A stretch of DNA of 64,000 nucleotides, taken from assembly GCA_020073005.1 (NCBI GenBank), contig JAIQFX010000001.1:62001-126000 (forward strand), written 5' to 3'. The translations under genes and the position numbers were made by a program. Positions 47,998 to 56,537 of this stretch are shown piece by piece; the stretch's first letter is position 1, and each line of letters opens with the position of its first letter. The DNA comes from Terriglobia bacterium. Lineage in GTDB: Bacteria > Acidobacteriota > Vicinamibacteria > Vicinamibacterales > CAVVIG01. The notes under the pieces are model-generated. The model saw only the letters and a list, made by a program, of their open reading frames with translations, was not told where the DNA came from and made no database searches.

Positions 47998-49935
47998 ATG
48001 GCCTCCACCAACTACACCGCCAAAGACATCACGGTTCTGGAAGGGCTCGAGCCCGTACGCAAGCGGCCGGGAATGTACATCGGCGGTGTCGGTTCCACCG
48101 GGCTCCATCACCTCGTCTGGGAAACGCTCGACAATTCCGTCGACGAGGCGATGAATGGCCACGCTTCAAACATTTGGGTGACGCTTCACGCCGATGGATC
48201 GTCGATCACGATCGAAGACGACGGCCGCGGCATTCCGATCGACAAGCACCCGACGTCGAAGAAGAGCGCGCTCGAGGTGATATTCACGGTCCTTCACGCG
48301 GGCGGCAAGTTCGAGCACGGCAGCTACAAGACCGCGGGCGGACTGCACGGCGTCGGCGCGAGCGTCGTCAACGCGCTCTCGAAGGAGCTCGTCGCGACGG
48401 TGAAGCGCGACGGCTACCAGTGGGAGATGCGCTTCAAGCAGGGCAAGCTGGTCAGCGGGCTCAAGAAGCTCGGGCCGGCGCGCGGCACGGGCACGGCCGT
48501 GTACTTCAGGCCGGACGCCGCGATCTTCCCGAAGATCGAATTCGATCCGGCGGTGATCAAGGACCGGCTCGAAGTCGCGAGCTACCTGCACAAGGGCCTG
48601 AAGGTCACGTTCGAGGATGAAACCGCGCCCGCGAAAGACCGCAAGGTCACGTTCGAGCACACCGAAGGCCTCGTCGACTACCTGAAGAGGATCGTCGTCG
48701 AGCGCGGCGCGAAGGCCGTGCACGAAGCGCCGTTCGTCCTGACGAAAGACGACGGGCTGCGGATCGATCTCGTCCTGCAGTGGACCGAGGCGACCGACGA
48801 GCATCTGCGGTCGTACGTCAACGGCATCCCGACCGGATCCGGCGGCACGCATGAAAACGGTCTGCGCGCCGGCATCGGCAAGGCGGTGCGCAACTTCATC
48901 GAGACGCACAATCTGTCGCCGAAGGGCGTCACGCTGACGGCCGAAGACATCCGCGAAGGCATGACCGGCGTGCTCAGCGTGTTCGTGCAGGAGCCGCAGT
49001 TCCAGGGCCAGACGAAAGACCGGCTGAACAATCCCGAGCTCGTGTCCGCCGTCGACGGCGTCGTGCGTCCGGCGCTCGAGCACTGGCTGAACCACAACAT
49101 CAGCGTCGCGGAGGCGATCGTCGCGCGGATCATCCTCTCGGCGCGCGCGCGCGAAGCGAGCCGCGCGGCGCAGGCCGAGGTGTCGCGCAAGAGCGCGACC
49201 TCGTCGCGCCTCAATCTGCCCGGCAAGCTGAGCGACTGCACGAATCCCACGAGCGACGGCAGCGAGCTGTTCATCGTCGAGGGCGATTCAGCCGGCGGGT
49301 CGGCGAAGCAGGGCCGCGATCGCGCGCGCCAGGCGATCCTGCCGCTGCGCGGCAAGGTGCTCAACACCGAGAGCGCGTCGCTGGCGAAGGTCCTCGAGAA
49401 CAAGGAGCTGTCGGATCTGGTGACCGCGCTCGGGTGCGGCCTCGGGAAGAACTTCGAGCTCGACAAGCTGCGCTACGGGAAGATCATCATCCTCGCCGAC
49501 GCGGACTCCGACGGCAACCACATCGCGACGCTGCTGCTCACGTTCATCTACCGGCACCTGCCGCAGCTGATGACCAACGGCAGAGTGTATCTCGCGCAGC
49601 CGCCGCTCTACCGCATCGATATCGGAAAGGACACGTTCTGGGCGCTCGACGATGCGCAGAAAGAGGCGATTCTCAAGCAGCGGGCCCTGGGGAAGATGTC
49701 CGGGAACGGACGATCGACGCCCGAGATCACGCGCTTCAAGGGCCTCGGCGAGATGATGCCGAAGGTGCTGTGGGAGACGACGCTCAATCCGCGCACGCGC
49801 CGGCTGCTGCGCGTCGAGATCACGGATCAGATCACGACCGATCGCGTGATCAACGAGCTGATGGGCAAGGATGCCTCCGCACGATTTCGCTTCATCATGG
49901 AGCGGGCGGAAGAGGCCGAAGAGCTTGACGTCTGA
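47998..49935 (+). CDS. parE: Type IIA DNA topoisomerase subunit B (ParE/GyrB family)
   Basis: This 645-residue ATPase subunit has [40 protein letters not shown] (catalytic Glu, Asn), [20 protein letters not shown], the [15 protein letters not shown] loop and a transducer Lys region ([12 protein letters not shown]). The TOPRIM domain has [20 protein letters not shown] and DADSDGNHI. The DADSDG form and 645-residue length favour the ParE type over a full gyrase B. It pairs with the A subunit at 34837, and together they are the only type IIA enzyme in this window. The ATG at 47998 follows CATTATAGAC with no Shine-Dalgarno. Confidence 0.94.
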   Translation: MASTNYTAKDITVLEGLEPVRKRPGMYIGGVGSTGLHHLVWETLDNSVDEAMNGHASNIWVTLHADGSSITIEDDGRGIPIDKHPTSKKSALEVIFTVLHAGGKFEHGSYKTAGGLHGVGASVVNALSKELVATVKRDGYQWEMRFKQGKLVSGLKKLGPARGTGTAVYFRPDAAIFPKIEFDPAVIKDRLEVASYLHKGLKVTFEDETAPAKDRKVTFEHTEGLVDYLKRIVVERGAKAVHEAPFVLTKDDGLRIDLVLQWTEATDEHLRSYVNGIPTGSGGTHENGLRAGIGKAVRNFIETHNLSPKGVTLTAEDIREGMTGVLSVFVQEPQFQGQTKDRLNNPELVSAVDGVVRPALEHWLNHNISVAEAIVARIILSARAREASRAAQAEVSRKSATSSRLNLPGKLSDCTNPTSDGSELFIVEGDSAGGSAKQGRDRARQAILPLRGKVLNTESASLAKVLENKELSDLVTALGCGLGKNFELDKLRYGKIIILADADSDGNHIATLLLTFIYRHLPQLMTNGRVYLAQPPLYRIDIGKDTFWALDDAQKEAILKQRALGKMSGNGRSTPEITRFKGLGEMMPKVLWETTLNPRTRRLLRVEITDQITTDRVINELMGKDASARFRFIMERAEEAEELDV

Positions 49936-49937
49936 CA

Positions 49938-50034
49938 CTGAAAAGAGAAGAGTGAAAACGGAAAAGTGAAGACTGCAAAGTCGAATCTCTTTCTCGCCTT
50001 ACTTTTCAGTTTTCTCTTTTCAGTTTTCACTTTC
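49938..50034. repeat. AAAAGTGAAAACTG inverted repeat forming the start and signal peptide of the diguanylate cyclase gene
   Basis: A purine arm (about 49938-49980) and a pyrimidine arm (about 50001-50034) make an imperfect hairpin of the same family as 31446-31535. The GTG start and the residues [16 protein letters not shown] of the next gene are encoded in it. Confidence 0.75.
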
Positions 50035-51258
50035 CCGGCAGCGGCGCAGTCCGCTCCCGGCGGCGGCCTGCTCCCGCGAACGGCCGCCGGAGGCGTTCCC
50101 AGTCCGCCGACCGTTCCCGTCAGCCCGCGCCGCTCGGCCGCGTTCGGCGCCGCGATCGTCTCGGGGCTGCTGCTGCTGCAGTACGCGCATCGGCGGAAGC
50201 CGTTCATTCTCGTGTGGGCGGCGGGCTGGCTGCTGATCGCGCCGGCGATGCTGCTCATCGCGCGCGGATACGAGAGCGTCGTCGTCGCGCGCGCCGCCGT
50301 CGGCGTGTCGCAGTTTCTCGGCGTCTGCACGGCCGCGCTGTTCTTCGCCAGCGCGGATCTGTACCGGCAGACGCGATACGTGCGTCCGGCCCGCGACTGG
50401 AAGCCGCTCGTCGGCGCCGGCGCGTGGTTCCTCCTGACGCCGCTGCTCTTCGGCACCGTGACCGTGCTGTCGCCGGGCTACGTCCTGTCGGCGATCCTGA
50501 TGGGCGCGGCGGGCACGATGTACGCCGCGGTGTTGATCGAGCGGAAGATGATCGGCGCCGGGCTCGTCGCGTTCGTGCTCTTCGGCCTCGCCGTGTCCAA
50601 CCTGACCACGGCGGTCGTCGTCCCGCAGATGCTGGCGACGGGCCGGTTCACGTTCGAGATCCTGCTCGTGAACATCGTGCTCTACGCGTTCGGCGCGCTC
50701 GGCATCCACCAGCTCGTCTTCGAGGACATGACGTACGAGCTGCGGGCGACGAACCGGCGGCTCGAAAGCGCGCAGAGCGAGCTGCTGCAGGCGGCGATCA
50801 CCGATCCGCTGACCGGCTGCCACAACCGCCGGTTCCTCGAGCAGGTGATGGAGCGCGAGCTCCAGCGGCACGATCGCTTCGCGCTGCCGATGTCGCTGCT
50901 CTTCATCGACATCGATCGCTTCAAGCAGATCAACGACACGCTCGGACACGACGCCGGCGATCGCGTCCTGCAGTACGTGTCGCGGTTCCTCAAGCGCCAC
51001 ATCCGCGAGGCGGACTACATCTTCCGCTGGGGCGGCGACGAGTTTCTCGTCCTGATCACGTGCGGGGCCGCCGAAGCCAAACGCAAGGCGCGCGCGCTCA
51101 AGGCCGCGTTCGACGCCGCGCCCGAAGCGATCGAACTGCCTCCTGGCGTCGGCCTCAGCGTCGGCTGGACGGAAGTCCCCAATGGCACGACGGATCTGAT
51201 CCCGCTCGTGAGCGAGGCGGATGAACGGATGTACGAGGATAAAGGAAAGCGAGCGTAG
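49966..51258 (+). CDS. Membrane-bound diguanylate cyclase (GGDEF)
   Basis: This 430-residue enzyme should make cyclic di-GMP from two GTP. After a cleavable or anchoring segment ([20 protein letters not shown]) come about seven membrane segments (residues about 55-240) of MASE-like type. The GGDEF domain (about 275-430) has [20 protein letters not shown], the active site WGGDEFLVL and an RxxD inhibitory site five residues before it (READ), so product inhibition is expected. [20 protein letters not shown] and [13 protein letters not shown] close the domain. The start is GTG at 49966 within a repeat. Confidence 0.92.
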   Translation: MKTAKSNLFLALLFSFLFSVFTFPAAAQSAPGGGLLPRTAAGGVPSPPTVPVSPRRSAAFGAAIVSGLLLLQYAHRRKPFILVWAAGWLLIAPAMLLIARGYESVVVARAAVGVSQFLGVCTAALFFASADLYRQTRYVRPARDWKPLVGAGAWFLLTPLLFGTVTVLSPGYVLSAILMGAAGTMYAAVLIERKMIGAGLVAFVLFGLAVSNLTTAVVVPQMLATGRFTFEILLVNIVLYAFGALGIHQLVFEDMTYELRATNRRLESAQSELLQAAITDPLTGCHNRRFLEQVMERELQRHDRFALPMSLLFIDIDRFKQINDTLGHDAGDRVLQYVSRFLKRHIREADYIFRWGGDEFLVLITCGAAEAKRKARALKAAFDAAPEAIELPPGVGLSVGWTEVPNGTTDLIPLVSEADERMYEDKGKRA

Positions 51259-51280
51259 TCAGCGAGTCGAGAGTCGGGAG

Positions 51281-51502
51281 TCAGGAGTCGGTTGCGGCGC
51301 GACGCGAGCGGGGCTCCGGCCTGAAGATACTCTCGATAGGCTGCGCGAACAGGCGGGCGATGGCGAACGCCAGCGGGAGACTCGGATCGTATCGTCCCGT
51401 CTCCACGGCATTCACCGTCTGACGCGACACCCCGAGCCGCTCCGCGAGATCCGCCTGGGACCATCCGCGCGCCGCTCGGAGGTCGGGCAACCGGTTCTTC
51501 AC
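51281..51502 (-). CDS. Small Xre/YgzD-like HTH regulator
   Basis: This 73-residue protein starts at the GTG overlapping the stop of the membrane-protein gene (GTGA). The HTH is LRAARGWSQADLAERLGVSR with QTVNAVETGRYDPSLPLAFA, the Xre pattern. The C-terminus (IARLFAQPIESIFRP) is typical of the small YgzD-type regulators that pair with membrane proteins. It probably represses its own operon through the palindrome at 52095-52112. Longer frames to 51718 overlap the membrane gene. Confidence 0.85.
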   Translation of the reverse strand: MKNRLPDLRAARGWSQADLAERLGVSRQTVNAVETGRYDPSLPLAFAIARLFAQPIESIFRPEPRSRRAATDS

Positions 51503-52044
51503 CGCTGGTATCGCACCGAGGTCACGAGCCACGCGACGACCCACCCCGCGAGCAATCCGCTCGCGACCCACGTGGCCCGCAACGGCGGCAGCGCATCGGC
51601 GGCCATCGCGTGAATCATCAGCGCGATGAGCACGGCGGTGTAGCTCCACGCGAGCGCTTCGAAATGAATCCGCCGCTCCAGTTCGTCCGCGCGCCGGACC
51701 GACTGCACGACGAACCACACCGACGCACCAATCAGGATCAGATCACGCGCGGCCATCGCCATCCGCGTGGCCGTGTACGGCAAATGGGTCGGATCGAACA
51801 ACGGCAGTGCGACGGCCGCAAGGGCCAGCAGCCACGGATACTCCCGACGGCTGGCAATGCGGAAGACGGCGACACCGCAGAGTACGAGCAGCGCCAGGCC
51901 GCTCCAGAACAGCGGCATGCTGCTGGGCTTGTCCAGATAGAGAAGGCCCGCTCGTCTGAGCAACAGCACACCCGGGGGAAACAGGATCGCGGCGACCGCG
52001 CACTCGAGGAGTCCTTGCCGGGACGCACGCTCCGTTGGCCACAT
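51499..52044 (-). CDS. Integral membrane protein cotranscribed with Xre regulator
   Basis: This 181-residue protein has about five membrane segments: LLECAVAAILFPPGVLLL, SMPLFWSGLALLVLCGVAVF, YPWLLALAAVALPLF, LILIGASVWFVVQSV, and two at the end (ALAWSYTAVLIALMIHAM, WVASGLLAGWVVAWLV). The ATG at 52044 has GGCAGGAGG eight bases upstream, which decides it over the longer frame to 52086. It is the first gene of the pair, and the regulator overlaps its stop by four bases. Function is unknown. Confidence 0.78.
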   Translation of the reverse strand: MWPTERASRQGLLECAVAAILFPPGVLLLRRAGLLYLDKPSSMPLFWSGLALLVLCGVAVFRIASRREYPWLLALAAVALPLFDPTHLPYTATRMAMAARDLILIGASVWFVVQSVRRADELERRIHFEALAWSYTAVLIALMIHAMAADALPPLRATWVASGLLAGWVVAWLVTSVRYQR

Positions 52045-52094
52045 GGCGAATGCCTCCTGCCGATTGATTCCAACGTAATCGCACACCCTGGTTG

Positions 52095-52112
52095 TGTCAA
52101 GTATGCTTTACA
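52095..52112 (-). promoter_or_regulatory. Palindromic operator overlapping a TTGACA -35 box
   Basis: TGTCAAGTATGCTTTACA (plus strand) is an 18-base inverted repeat with one mismatch (TGTCAAG and CTTTACA around TATG). On the minus strand its end is a perfect TTGACA. A weak -10 (TACGTT at 52072-52077) follows after 17 bases. The RBS of the membrane-protein gene is about 20 bases further. It is the likely binding site of the Xre regulator. Confidence 0.6.
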
Positions 52113-52117
52113 TCCCG

Positions 52118-52215
52118 CCTCGCTCGGCTGAAGCCTCGCGCGACGAAGCCCCAAGATCCGGCTGAAGCCGGACACGACCGACACCAGCCACCAGTCCCCA
52201 GCCGCCAGTCACCTC
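52118..52215. repeat. GGCTGAAGCC palindromes and CCAGCCACC words
   Basis: GCTCGGCTGAAGCCTCGCGC and GATCCGGCTGAAGCCGGAC (about 52150-52170) are relatives of the recQ element. They are followed by CACCAGCCACCAGTCCCCAGCCGCCAGTCACC words before the GT2 gene. Confidence 0.6.
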
Positions 52216-52248
52216 GGGTAAAGTAAGGCACACGATGGCCGTGACGCC

Positions 52249-53217
52249 GTGATTTCGATCGTCATTCCCGTCTTCAACAACGGCGCGGCGATGGTCCGTG
52301 AGTGCCACGCGGCGCTCGGCGCTTTGCTGGCGACGCTGTCCGAGCCGGCCGAGATCATCTTCGTCGACGATGGCAGCCGCGACGACACGCTCGAGGCGCT
52401 GAAAGCGATCCAGCGATCGGATCCGAGAGTCCGCGTGCTCGAGTTCGCCGCCAACTTCGGACAGCACGCCGCGTTCTCCGCCGGCTTCGACGCCGTCCGC
52501 GGCGACGTCGTCGTGACGATGGACGTCGACCTGCAGGCGGATCCGGCGGACATCCCGCGGATGATCGCGCCGCTCAGAAACGGGTACGACCTCGTGAGCG
52601 GCGTCCGCACCAACCGCCGCGACCCCGCGATGCGGCGGCTCGCGTCGCGCGTCGTGACGAGACTGGTCGCGTCGATGACCGGCGTGAAGCTGCGCGACGT
52701 CGGCTGTCCGTTCAACGCGTTCACGGCGGACGTCGCGAAGAGCCTGTCCGCCTTCGGCGAGCTGCGCCGGTTTCTCAAGCCGCTCGCCGTTCGCGTGGCG
52801 CGATCGGTCACGGAAGTCGAGGTCGTCCACCGGCAGCGCGCCGCGCATCACGTGCGCACGTCGTACTCCGGCACGCGCCTGCTGCGCCTCTTCATGGACT
52901 TCTTCGTCAACAGCATCGGCGATCTGTTCGCGTGGCTCTTCGCGATCGCATCCGGCGCCGCTGCGATCGGCGCGATCGGCTTCGTGATCGTCGCCGTGAT
53001 GTATCTGGCCGGGATCACACGGGCGCGCTACGTAATCGGCGCGCTCGCGGGCGCTTTCGTGGCGACGCTCGTCGCGCTGCTCGGCCTCGTCGGCGACTAC
53101 ACGCAGCGCATCTACCGCCAGAGCTCCGGCCGTCCGTTCTATCTCATCCGCCGCGTGCACGAGCAAGCGGACGGGAGTCGTGAGGGAGGGGACGGGAGTC
53201 GTTCTCAGAATCAATGA
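52249..53217 (+). CDS. Family 2 glycosyltransferase (DPM1/GtrB-like, membrane-anchored)
   Basis: This 322-residue protein has the GT2 fold: ISIVIPVFNNGAAMVREC, AEIIFVDDGSRDDTLEAL, NFGQHAAFSAGFDAVRGD, DVDLQADPADIPRMI (DxD-type site) and GVKLRDVGCPFNAFTADVAK. Two C-terminal membrane segments (AWLFAIASGAAAIGAIGFVI, VIGALAGAFVATLVALLGLV) follow. This is the GtrB/DPM1 pattern, which uses polyprenyl phosphate as acceptor. The start is GTG at 52249. The last about 15 residues (DGSREGGDGSRSQN) come from a palindromic repeat. It overlaps the acetyltransferase by four bases. Confidence 0.9.
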   Translation: MISIVIPVFNNGAAMVRECHAALGALLATLSEPAEIIFVDDGSRDDTLEALKAIQRSDPRVRVLEFAANFGQHAAFSAGFDAVRGDVVVTMDVDLQADPADIPRMIAPLRNGYDLVSGVRTNRRDPAMRRLASRVVTRLVASMTGVKLRDVGCPFNAFTADVAKSLSAFGELRRFLKPLAVRVARSVTEVEVVHRQRAAHHVRTSYSGTRLLRLFMDFFVNSIGDLFAWLFAIASGAAAIGAIGFVIVAVMYLAGITRARYVIGALAGAFVATLVALLGLVGDYTQRIYRQSSGRPFYLIRRVHEQADGSREGGDGSRSQNQ

Positions 53218-53235
53218 CCAACGACTCCCGTCCCC
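53188..53235. repeat. GGGGACGGGAGTCGTT palindrome spanning the GT2 stop and GNAT start
   Basis: Left arm GGGGACGGGAGTCGTT (53188-53203) and right arm AACGACTCCCGTCCCC (53220-53235) are perfect complements. The 16-base loop holds the ATGA stop/start junction. An extra half-copy ACGGGAGTCGTGAGGGA precedes it at 53171. Confidence 0.88.
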
Positions 53236-54191
53236 TTCTTCTGCGCGATCGCGCGACGCTCGACCCGTTGATCGACGCGTACGTCTGCAAGCCGTACCGC
53301 AACTACCGCGCGCTGCCGCGCAAGCGGCAGAACGACGTCTTGCGCGCCGAGGTCCAGGCCGCGCTCGACGCCGATGGCGGCTTCGCGGTCATCAGCGCGC
53401 CGGAGCCGCCGCGGGCCGCGGCGATCATCCGTCCGCTGCCGTGGGACAGCGCGTTCTTCGGCCTGAAGATGGCGAAGCTCGCCCACGTGTTGCATGCGGA
53501 CGAGACACCGCGCGCGGCGGTGGCGGCGGTGATCGAGTCCGCGCTGCGGCAATGCCGCGAGCGGGGCATTCAGCACGTCGCGGCGCGCATCGACGCGGCG
53601 GACGCGACGGCGATCCAGCTGCTCGAGGACGCCGGCTTCCGCATGGTCGACGCGCTGGCGACCTACATCTATCATCCCAAGCGCGAGCCGCCGCCGCCGA
53701 TCAAGGAGATGGGTGTGCTGCGGCTCTTCCGGCCGGAAGACACGGAGCAGATCATCGCGATCACGCGCGAGGCGTATCGCGGGTTCCAGGGCCGCTATCA
53801 TCTCGATCCGCATCTCGACAAATCGCGCGCCGACGAGCTCTACATCGAGTGGGCGCGCAAGTGCTGCGCGTTCGAGTGGGCCGAGGTCGTGATCGTCAAC
53901 GAGAACGGCAAGGGCGAGCTGCACGGCTGGGCGAGCTACCGGCACATCGAACCGGTCTCAACGGTCGGCGGGACGCCGATTCAAGGCGGCGGTCTCGGCG
54001 CGTGCCGCCGCGAGACACCCGGCGCGTACGCGGGCATCGTCCGCGCGGCCGCCGTGCGCATTCACGCGGGCGGCGGCGTCACCGAATGCCAGACGCAGTT
54101 GTTCAACTTCCCCACCATTCGCGTGTACGAAGCGATCGGCACGCAGTTCGTCCGCGCGGATTACACGCTCCACGCCTGGCTGGGTGAATGA
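53214..54191 (+). CDS. Double-GNAT acetyltransferase-like protein
   Basis: This 325-residue protein resembles WecD-type (TDP-sugar N-acetyltransferase) proteins. The first half has IIRPLPWDSAFFGLKMAKLA, ESALRQCRERGIQHVAARID and AIQLLEDAGFRMVDALATYI; the second has LRLFRPEDTEQIIAITREAY and GIVRAAAVRIHAGGGVTECQ, VYEAIGTQFVRADYTLHAWL. Two related GNAT halves are a feature of the sugar-acetylating subgroup. The ATG overlaps the GT2 stop within a palindrome loop, so MTNDSRPLLL is repeat-derived. Sugar acetylation of an exported glycan is the likely role. Confidence 0.8.
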   Translation: MTNDSRPLLLRDRATLDPLIDAYVCKPYRNYRALPRKRQNDVLRAEVQAALDADGGFAVISAPEPPRAAAIIRPLPWDSAFFGLKMAKLAHVLHADETPRAAVAAVIESALRQCRERGIQHVAARIDAADATAIQLLEDAGFRMVDALATYIYHPKREPPPPIKEMGVLRLFRPEDTEQIIAITREAYRGFQGRYHLDPHLDKSRADELYIEWARKCCAFEWAEVVIVNENGKGELHGWASYRHIEPVSTVGGTPIQGGGLGACRRETPGAYAGIVRAAAVRIHAGGGVTECQTQLFNFPTIRVYEAIGTQFVRADYTLHAWLGE

Positions 54192-54201
54192 CTGGAATTA
54201 A

Positions 54202-54273
54202 GAATTAAGAATTAAGAATTAGGAATTGAGAATGATTGAGAATTCATAATTCCTAATTCTCAATTCTTAATTC
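54202..54273. terminator. AT-rich hairpin of AGAATTA words
   Basis: GAATTAAGAATTAAGAATTA and following (54202-54227) pairs with AATTCCTAATTCTCAATTCT and following (54248-54273), 26-base arms with one mismatch, around a 20-base loop. It is strikingly A+T-rich in this G+C-rich DNA and follows the acetyltransferase stop. It may end transcription, but is more like a repeat element. Confidence 0.45.
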
Positions 54274-54288
54274 AGAAGGCGAGTTCGC

Positions 54289-54822
54289 ATGAGACGCAAA
54301 ATCATCGCGTCGGCCGCGGTGGCGTGGCTCGCGTTCGCGTCGTGTTCCACGGCGCAGACGCCGGGCTTTCCGCCCGCGACGCAGCGATCGTTCGCCGAGC
54401 TGCGCGCGCGCGTCGCGCGCGCCGACTCGAGCGACGGCCAGGAGCTGCAGCTCCGGTGGTTCGCGATTGAAGGCGCGGCGCAGCCCGCGTCGGACGTCAC
54501 CGTGCTCGACCGCCGCCGCGGCATCGGCCCGCTGCCGCAGGAGCGCGATCCGCAGTTGTCGGAGGATCGCCTCGTCGTCATTTCCGTCGACGCCACCGGA
54601 CGCGAGCTCGACTGGCGTCTCGTGCTGGACCCGCGGCTCGTGCGCGCGGAGTTTCCCGACGCGCAAGGCCGGTTGTCGGGCCGAACCTTCCAGCGCACCG
54701 AGGTCAATCTGCTCGTCGACGTCCCGAACAATCCGGACATCGTCCGGCTGCGCATCTACGCGCCGCAGTTGACGAACGACGGCTTCGTCCTGAATCTCCT
54801 CGCCACGGTGGACCTGCCGTGA
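54289..54822 (+). CDS. Small exported protein of unknown function, upstream of M64 peptidase
   Basis: This 177-residue protein has a signal peptide (MRRKIIASAAVAWLAFASCS) with a possible lipobox FASC. The mature part starts FAELRARVARADSSDGQELQ and continues DWRLVLDPRLVRAEFPDAQG and RTEVNLLVDVPNNPDIVRLR, a short beta-rich domain. I do not recognise a family. Coupling to the peptidase (GTGA) and size suggest a secreted partner or inhibitor. A GAAGG lies before the ATG. Confidence 0.72.
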   Translation: MRRKIIASAAVAWLAFASCSTAQTPGFPPATQRSFAELRARVARADSSDGQELQLRWFAIEGAAQPASDVTVLDRRRGIGPLPQERDPQLSEDRLVVISVDATGRELDWRLVLDPRLVRAEFPDAQGRLSGRTFQRTEVNLLVDVPNNPDIVRLRIYAPQLTNDGFVLNLLATVDLP

Positions 54823-56537
54823 TCGCGGCGCGCACCGGCCGCGCGCGTCGCGCGGCAGCCGTCGTCGCGCTGGCGATCGTCTTCGCATCGATCGCGGCGA
54901 TCGGATCCGCCGAGCCGGTCACCGTGCTGCAACAGACGGGCGACGCGGGCAATCGGCTCGACCTCGTCGTCCTCGGCGACGGCTACACGGCGGCAGAACT
55001 CGGCAAGTACGCCAGCGACGTCACGACGTTCCTCACGGCGATGCTGGCGCAGCAGCCGTGGACCGAGTACCGCAACCTGCTGAACATCTATCGCATCGAC
55101 GTGACGAGCGCGGAGTCGGGGGCGAGCCATCCGGAGAACAACGTCACGAAGAACACCGCGCTGAGCGCCGCGTACAACTGCAGCGGCATCCAGCGGCTCA
55201 TCTGCGTGAACACGACCGCGGTCAACAACGTGCTCTCGCGCAGCGTCACCGCGACCCAGCGCGACCTGGTCCTCATCATCGTCAACGATTCGGTGTACGG
55301 CGGGAGCGGCGGCGCGGTCGCCGTCGCCTCGACGAATTCGGCGGCGGTCGAGATCGTGCTCCACGAAATCGGCCACACGCTCGGCCTGCTCGCCGACGAG
55401 TACACCGATCAGCCGCCCAACTGCGACCTGGGCGTCGAGCCGTCTGCCGCCAACGCCACGCTGCAGACGCAGCGCGCCTCTATCAAGTGGAACGCGTGGA
55501 TCGACGCGTCGACGACGATTCCGACGACGACGACCGCGGCGGGCGTGGCCGGGTTGTACCTCGGCGCGCAGTATTGTCCGTCGGGCAAGTACCGGCCGAC
55601 GTACGACTCGAAGATGCGCACGCTCAACGTGCCGTACTACCAGATCAACACCGAACAGATCATCAAGCGGTATTACAACTTCGCCGCGCCGCTCGACGGC
55701 GCGTCGCCGTCCGGAACATCCGTCACCGTTCCCGGCGGCGGCTCGACGGCGTTTCAGGTCAGCGTGCCGGCGCTGGCGACGCACACGCCGGGCGTGACGT
55801 GGCTCTTCGACGGCGCGAGCGTGGCTACGGGACCGTCGCTGGTCGTGTCCGCCTCGGCGCTGGCCGCAGGATCGCACACGCTCACGGCGTCCATTCAGGA
55901 CACGACGGCGCTCGTGCGCAGCGATCCGTCGAGCGTGTTGCGCGCGACGCGCTCGTGGACGATCAATGCCGGCACGCTGACGGCGCCCGGCGCGCCGTCC
56001 TCGCTGAGCGCGACGTCGACGGGATCGAGCGTCTCGCTGGCGTGGAACGCGCCGGCCTCCGGATCCTCGCCGAGCGAATACGTCATCGAGGCGGGATCGG
56101 CGACCGGCCTCGCAGATCTCGCGAACTTCGGGACGGGCAACGCGTCGACGACGTTCAGCGCGTCAGGCGTCGGCGCGGGCCGGTACTACGTGCGGGTGCG
56201 ATCGTCGAACGCGGCGGGCCGAAGCGCGGCGTCCAATGAAGCGCTGCTGGTCGTCGGCGGCGTGTGCAGCGCGCCTCCATCGGCGCCCATTCTGGGCGCG
56301 ATCGTGAACGGCTCGACCGTGACGCTGTCGTGGACGGCGCCGTCGGGAGCGACCTCGTTCGTGCTCGAGGCGGGATCCGCGACGGGGCTGACGAATCTCG
56401 CGAACGCCGACGTCGGCGGCGCGCCGAGCTACGCCGCGACCGGCGTGGGGGCCGGAACGTACTATGTTCGCGTGCGCGCGAAGAACGCGTGCGGGACCGG
56501 ATCGCCGTCGAACGAGACGATTGTCAACGTCCGATGA
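54819..56537 (+). CDS. M64 (IgA peptidase-like) metallopeptidase with two FN3 domains
   Basis: This 572-residue secreted protein has a signal segment (AAAVVALAIVFASIAAIGSA) and the M64 domain (about 40-290): LDLVVLGDGYTAAELGKYAS, QPWTEYRNLLNIYRID and the zinc site HEIGHTLGLLADEY (HExxHxxG). An Ig/PKD-like part at about 300-385 (STAFQVSVPALATHTPGVTW) and two FN3 modules (about 388-475 and 480-572) follow. The FN3 ends YYVRVRSSNAAGRSAASNE and YYVRVRAKNACGTGSPSNE. The same YYVRVRAKNACGT occurs in the gene at 60357. The start is GTG at 54819. It overlaps a convergent gene by 14 bases. Confidence 0.88.
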   Translation: MIAARTGRARRAAAVVALAIVFASIAAIGSAEPVTVLQQTGDAGNRLDLVVLGDGYTAAELGKYASDVTTFLTAMLAQQPWTEYRNLLNIYRIDVTSAESGASHPENNVTKNTALSAAYNCSGIQRLICVNTTAVNNVLSRSVTATQRDLVLIIVNDSVYGGSGGAVAVASTNSAAVEIVLHEIGHTLGLLADEYTDQPPNCDLGVEPSAANATLQTQRASIKWNAWIDASTTIPTTTTAAGVAGLYLGAQYCPSGKYRPTYDSKMRTLNVPYYQINTEQIIKRYYNFAAPLDGASPSGTSVTVPGGGSTAFQVSVPALATHTPGVTWLFDGASVATGPSLVVSASALAAGSHTLTASIQDTTALVRSDPSSVLRATRSWTINAGTLTAPGAPSSLSATSTGSSVSLAWNAPASGSSPSEYVIEAGSATGLADLANFGTGNASTTFSASGVGAGRYYVRVRSSNAAGRSAASNEALLVVGGVCSAPPSAPILGAIVNGSTVTLSWTAPSGATSFVLEAGSATGLTNLANADVGGAPSYAATGVGAGTYYVRVRAKNACGTGSPSNETIVNVR

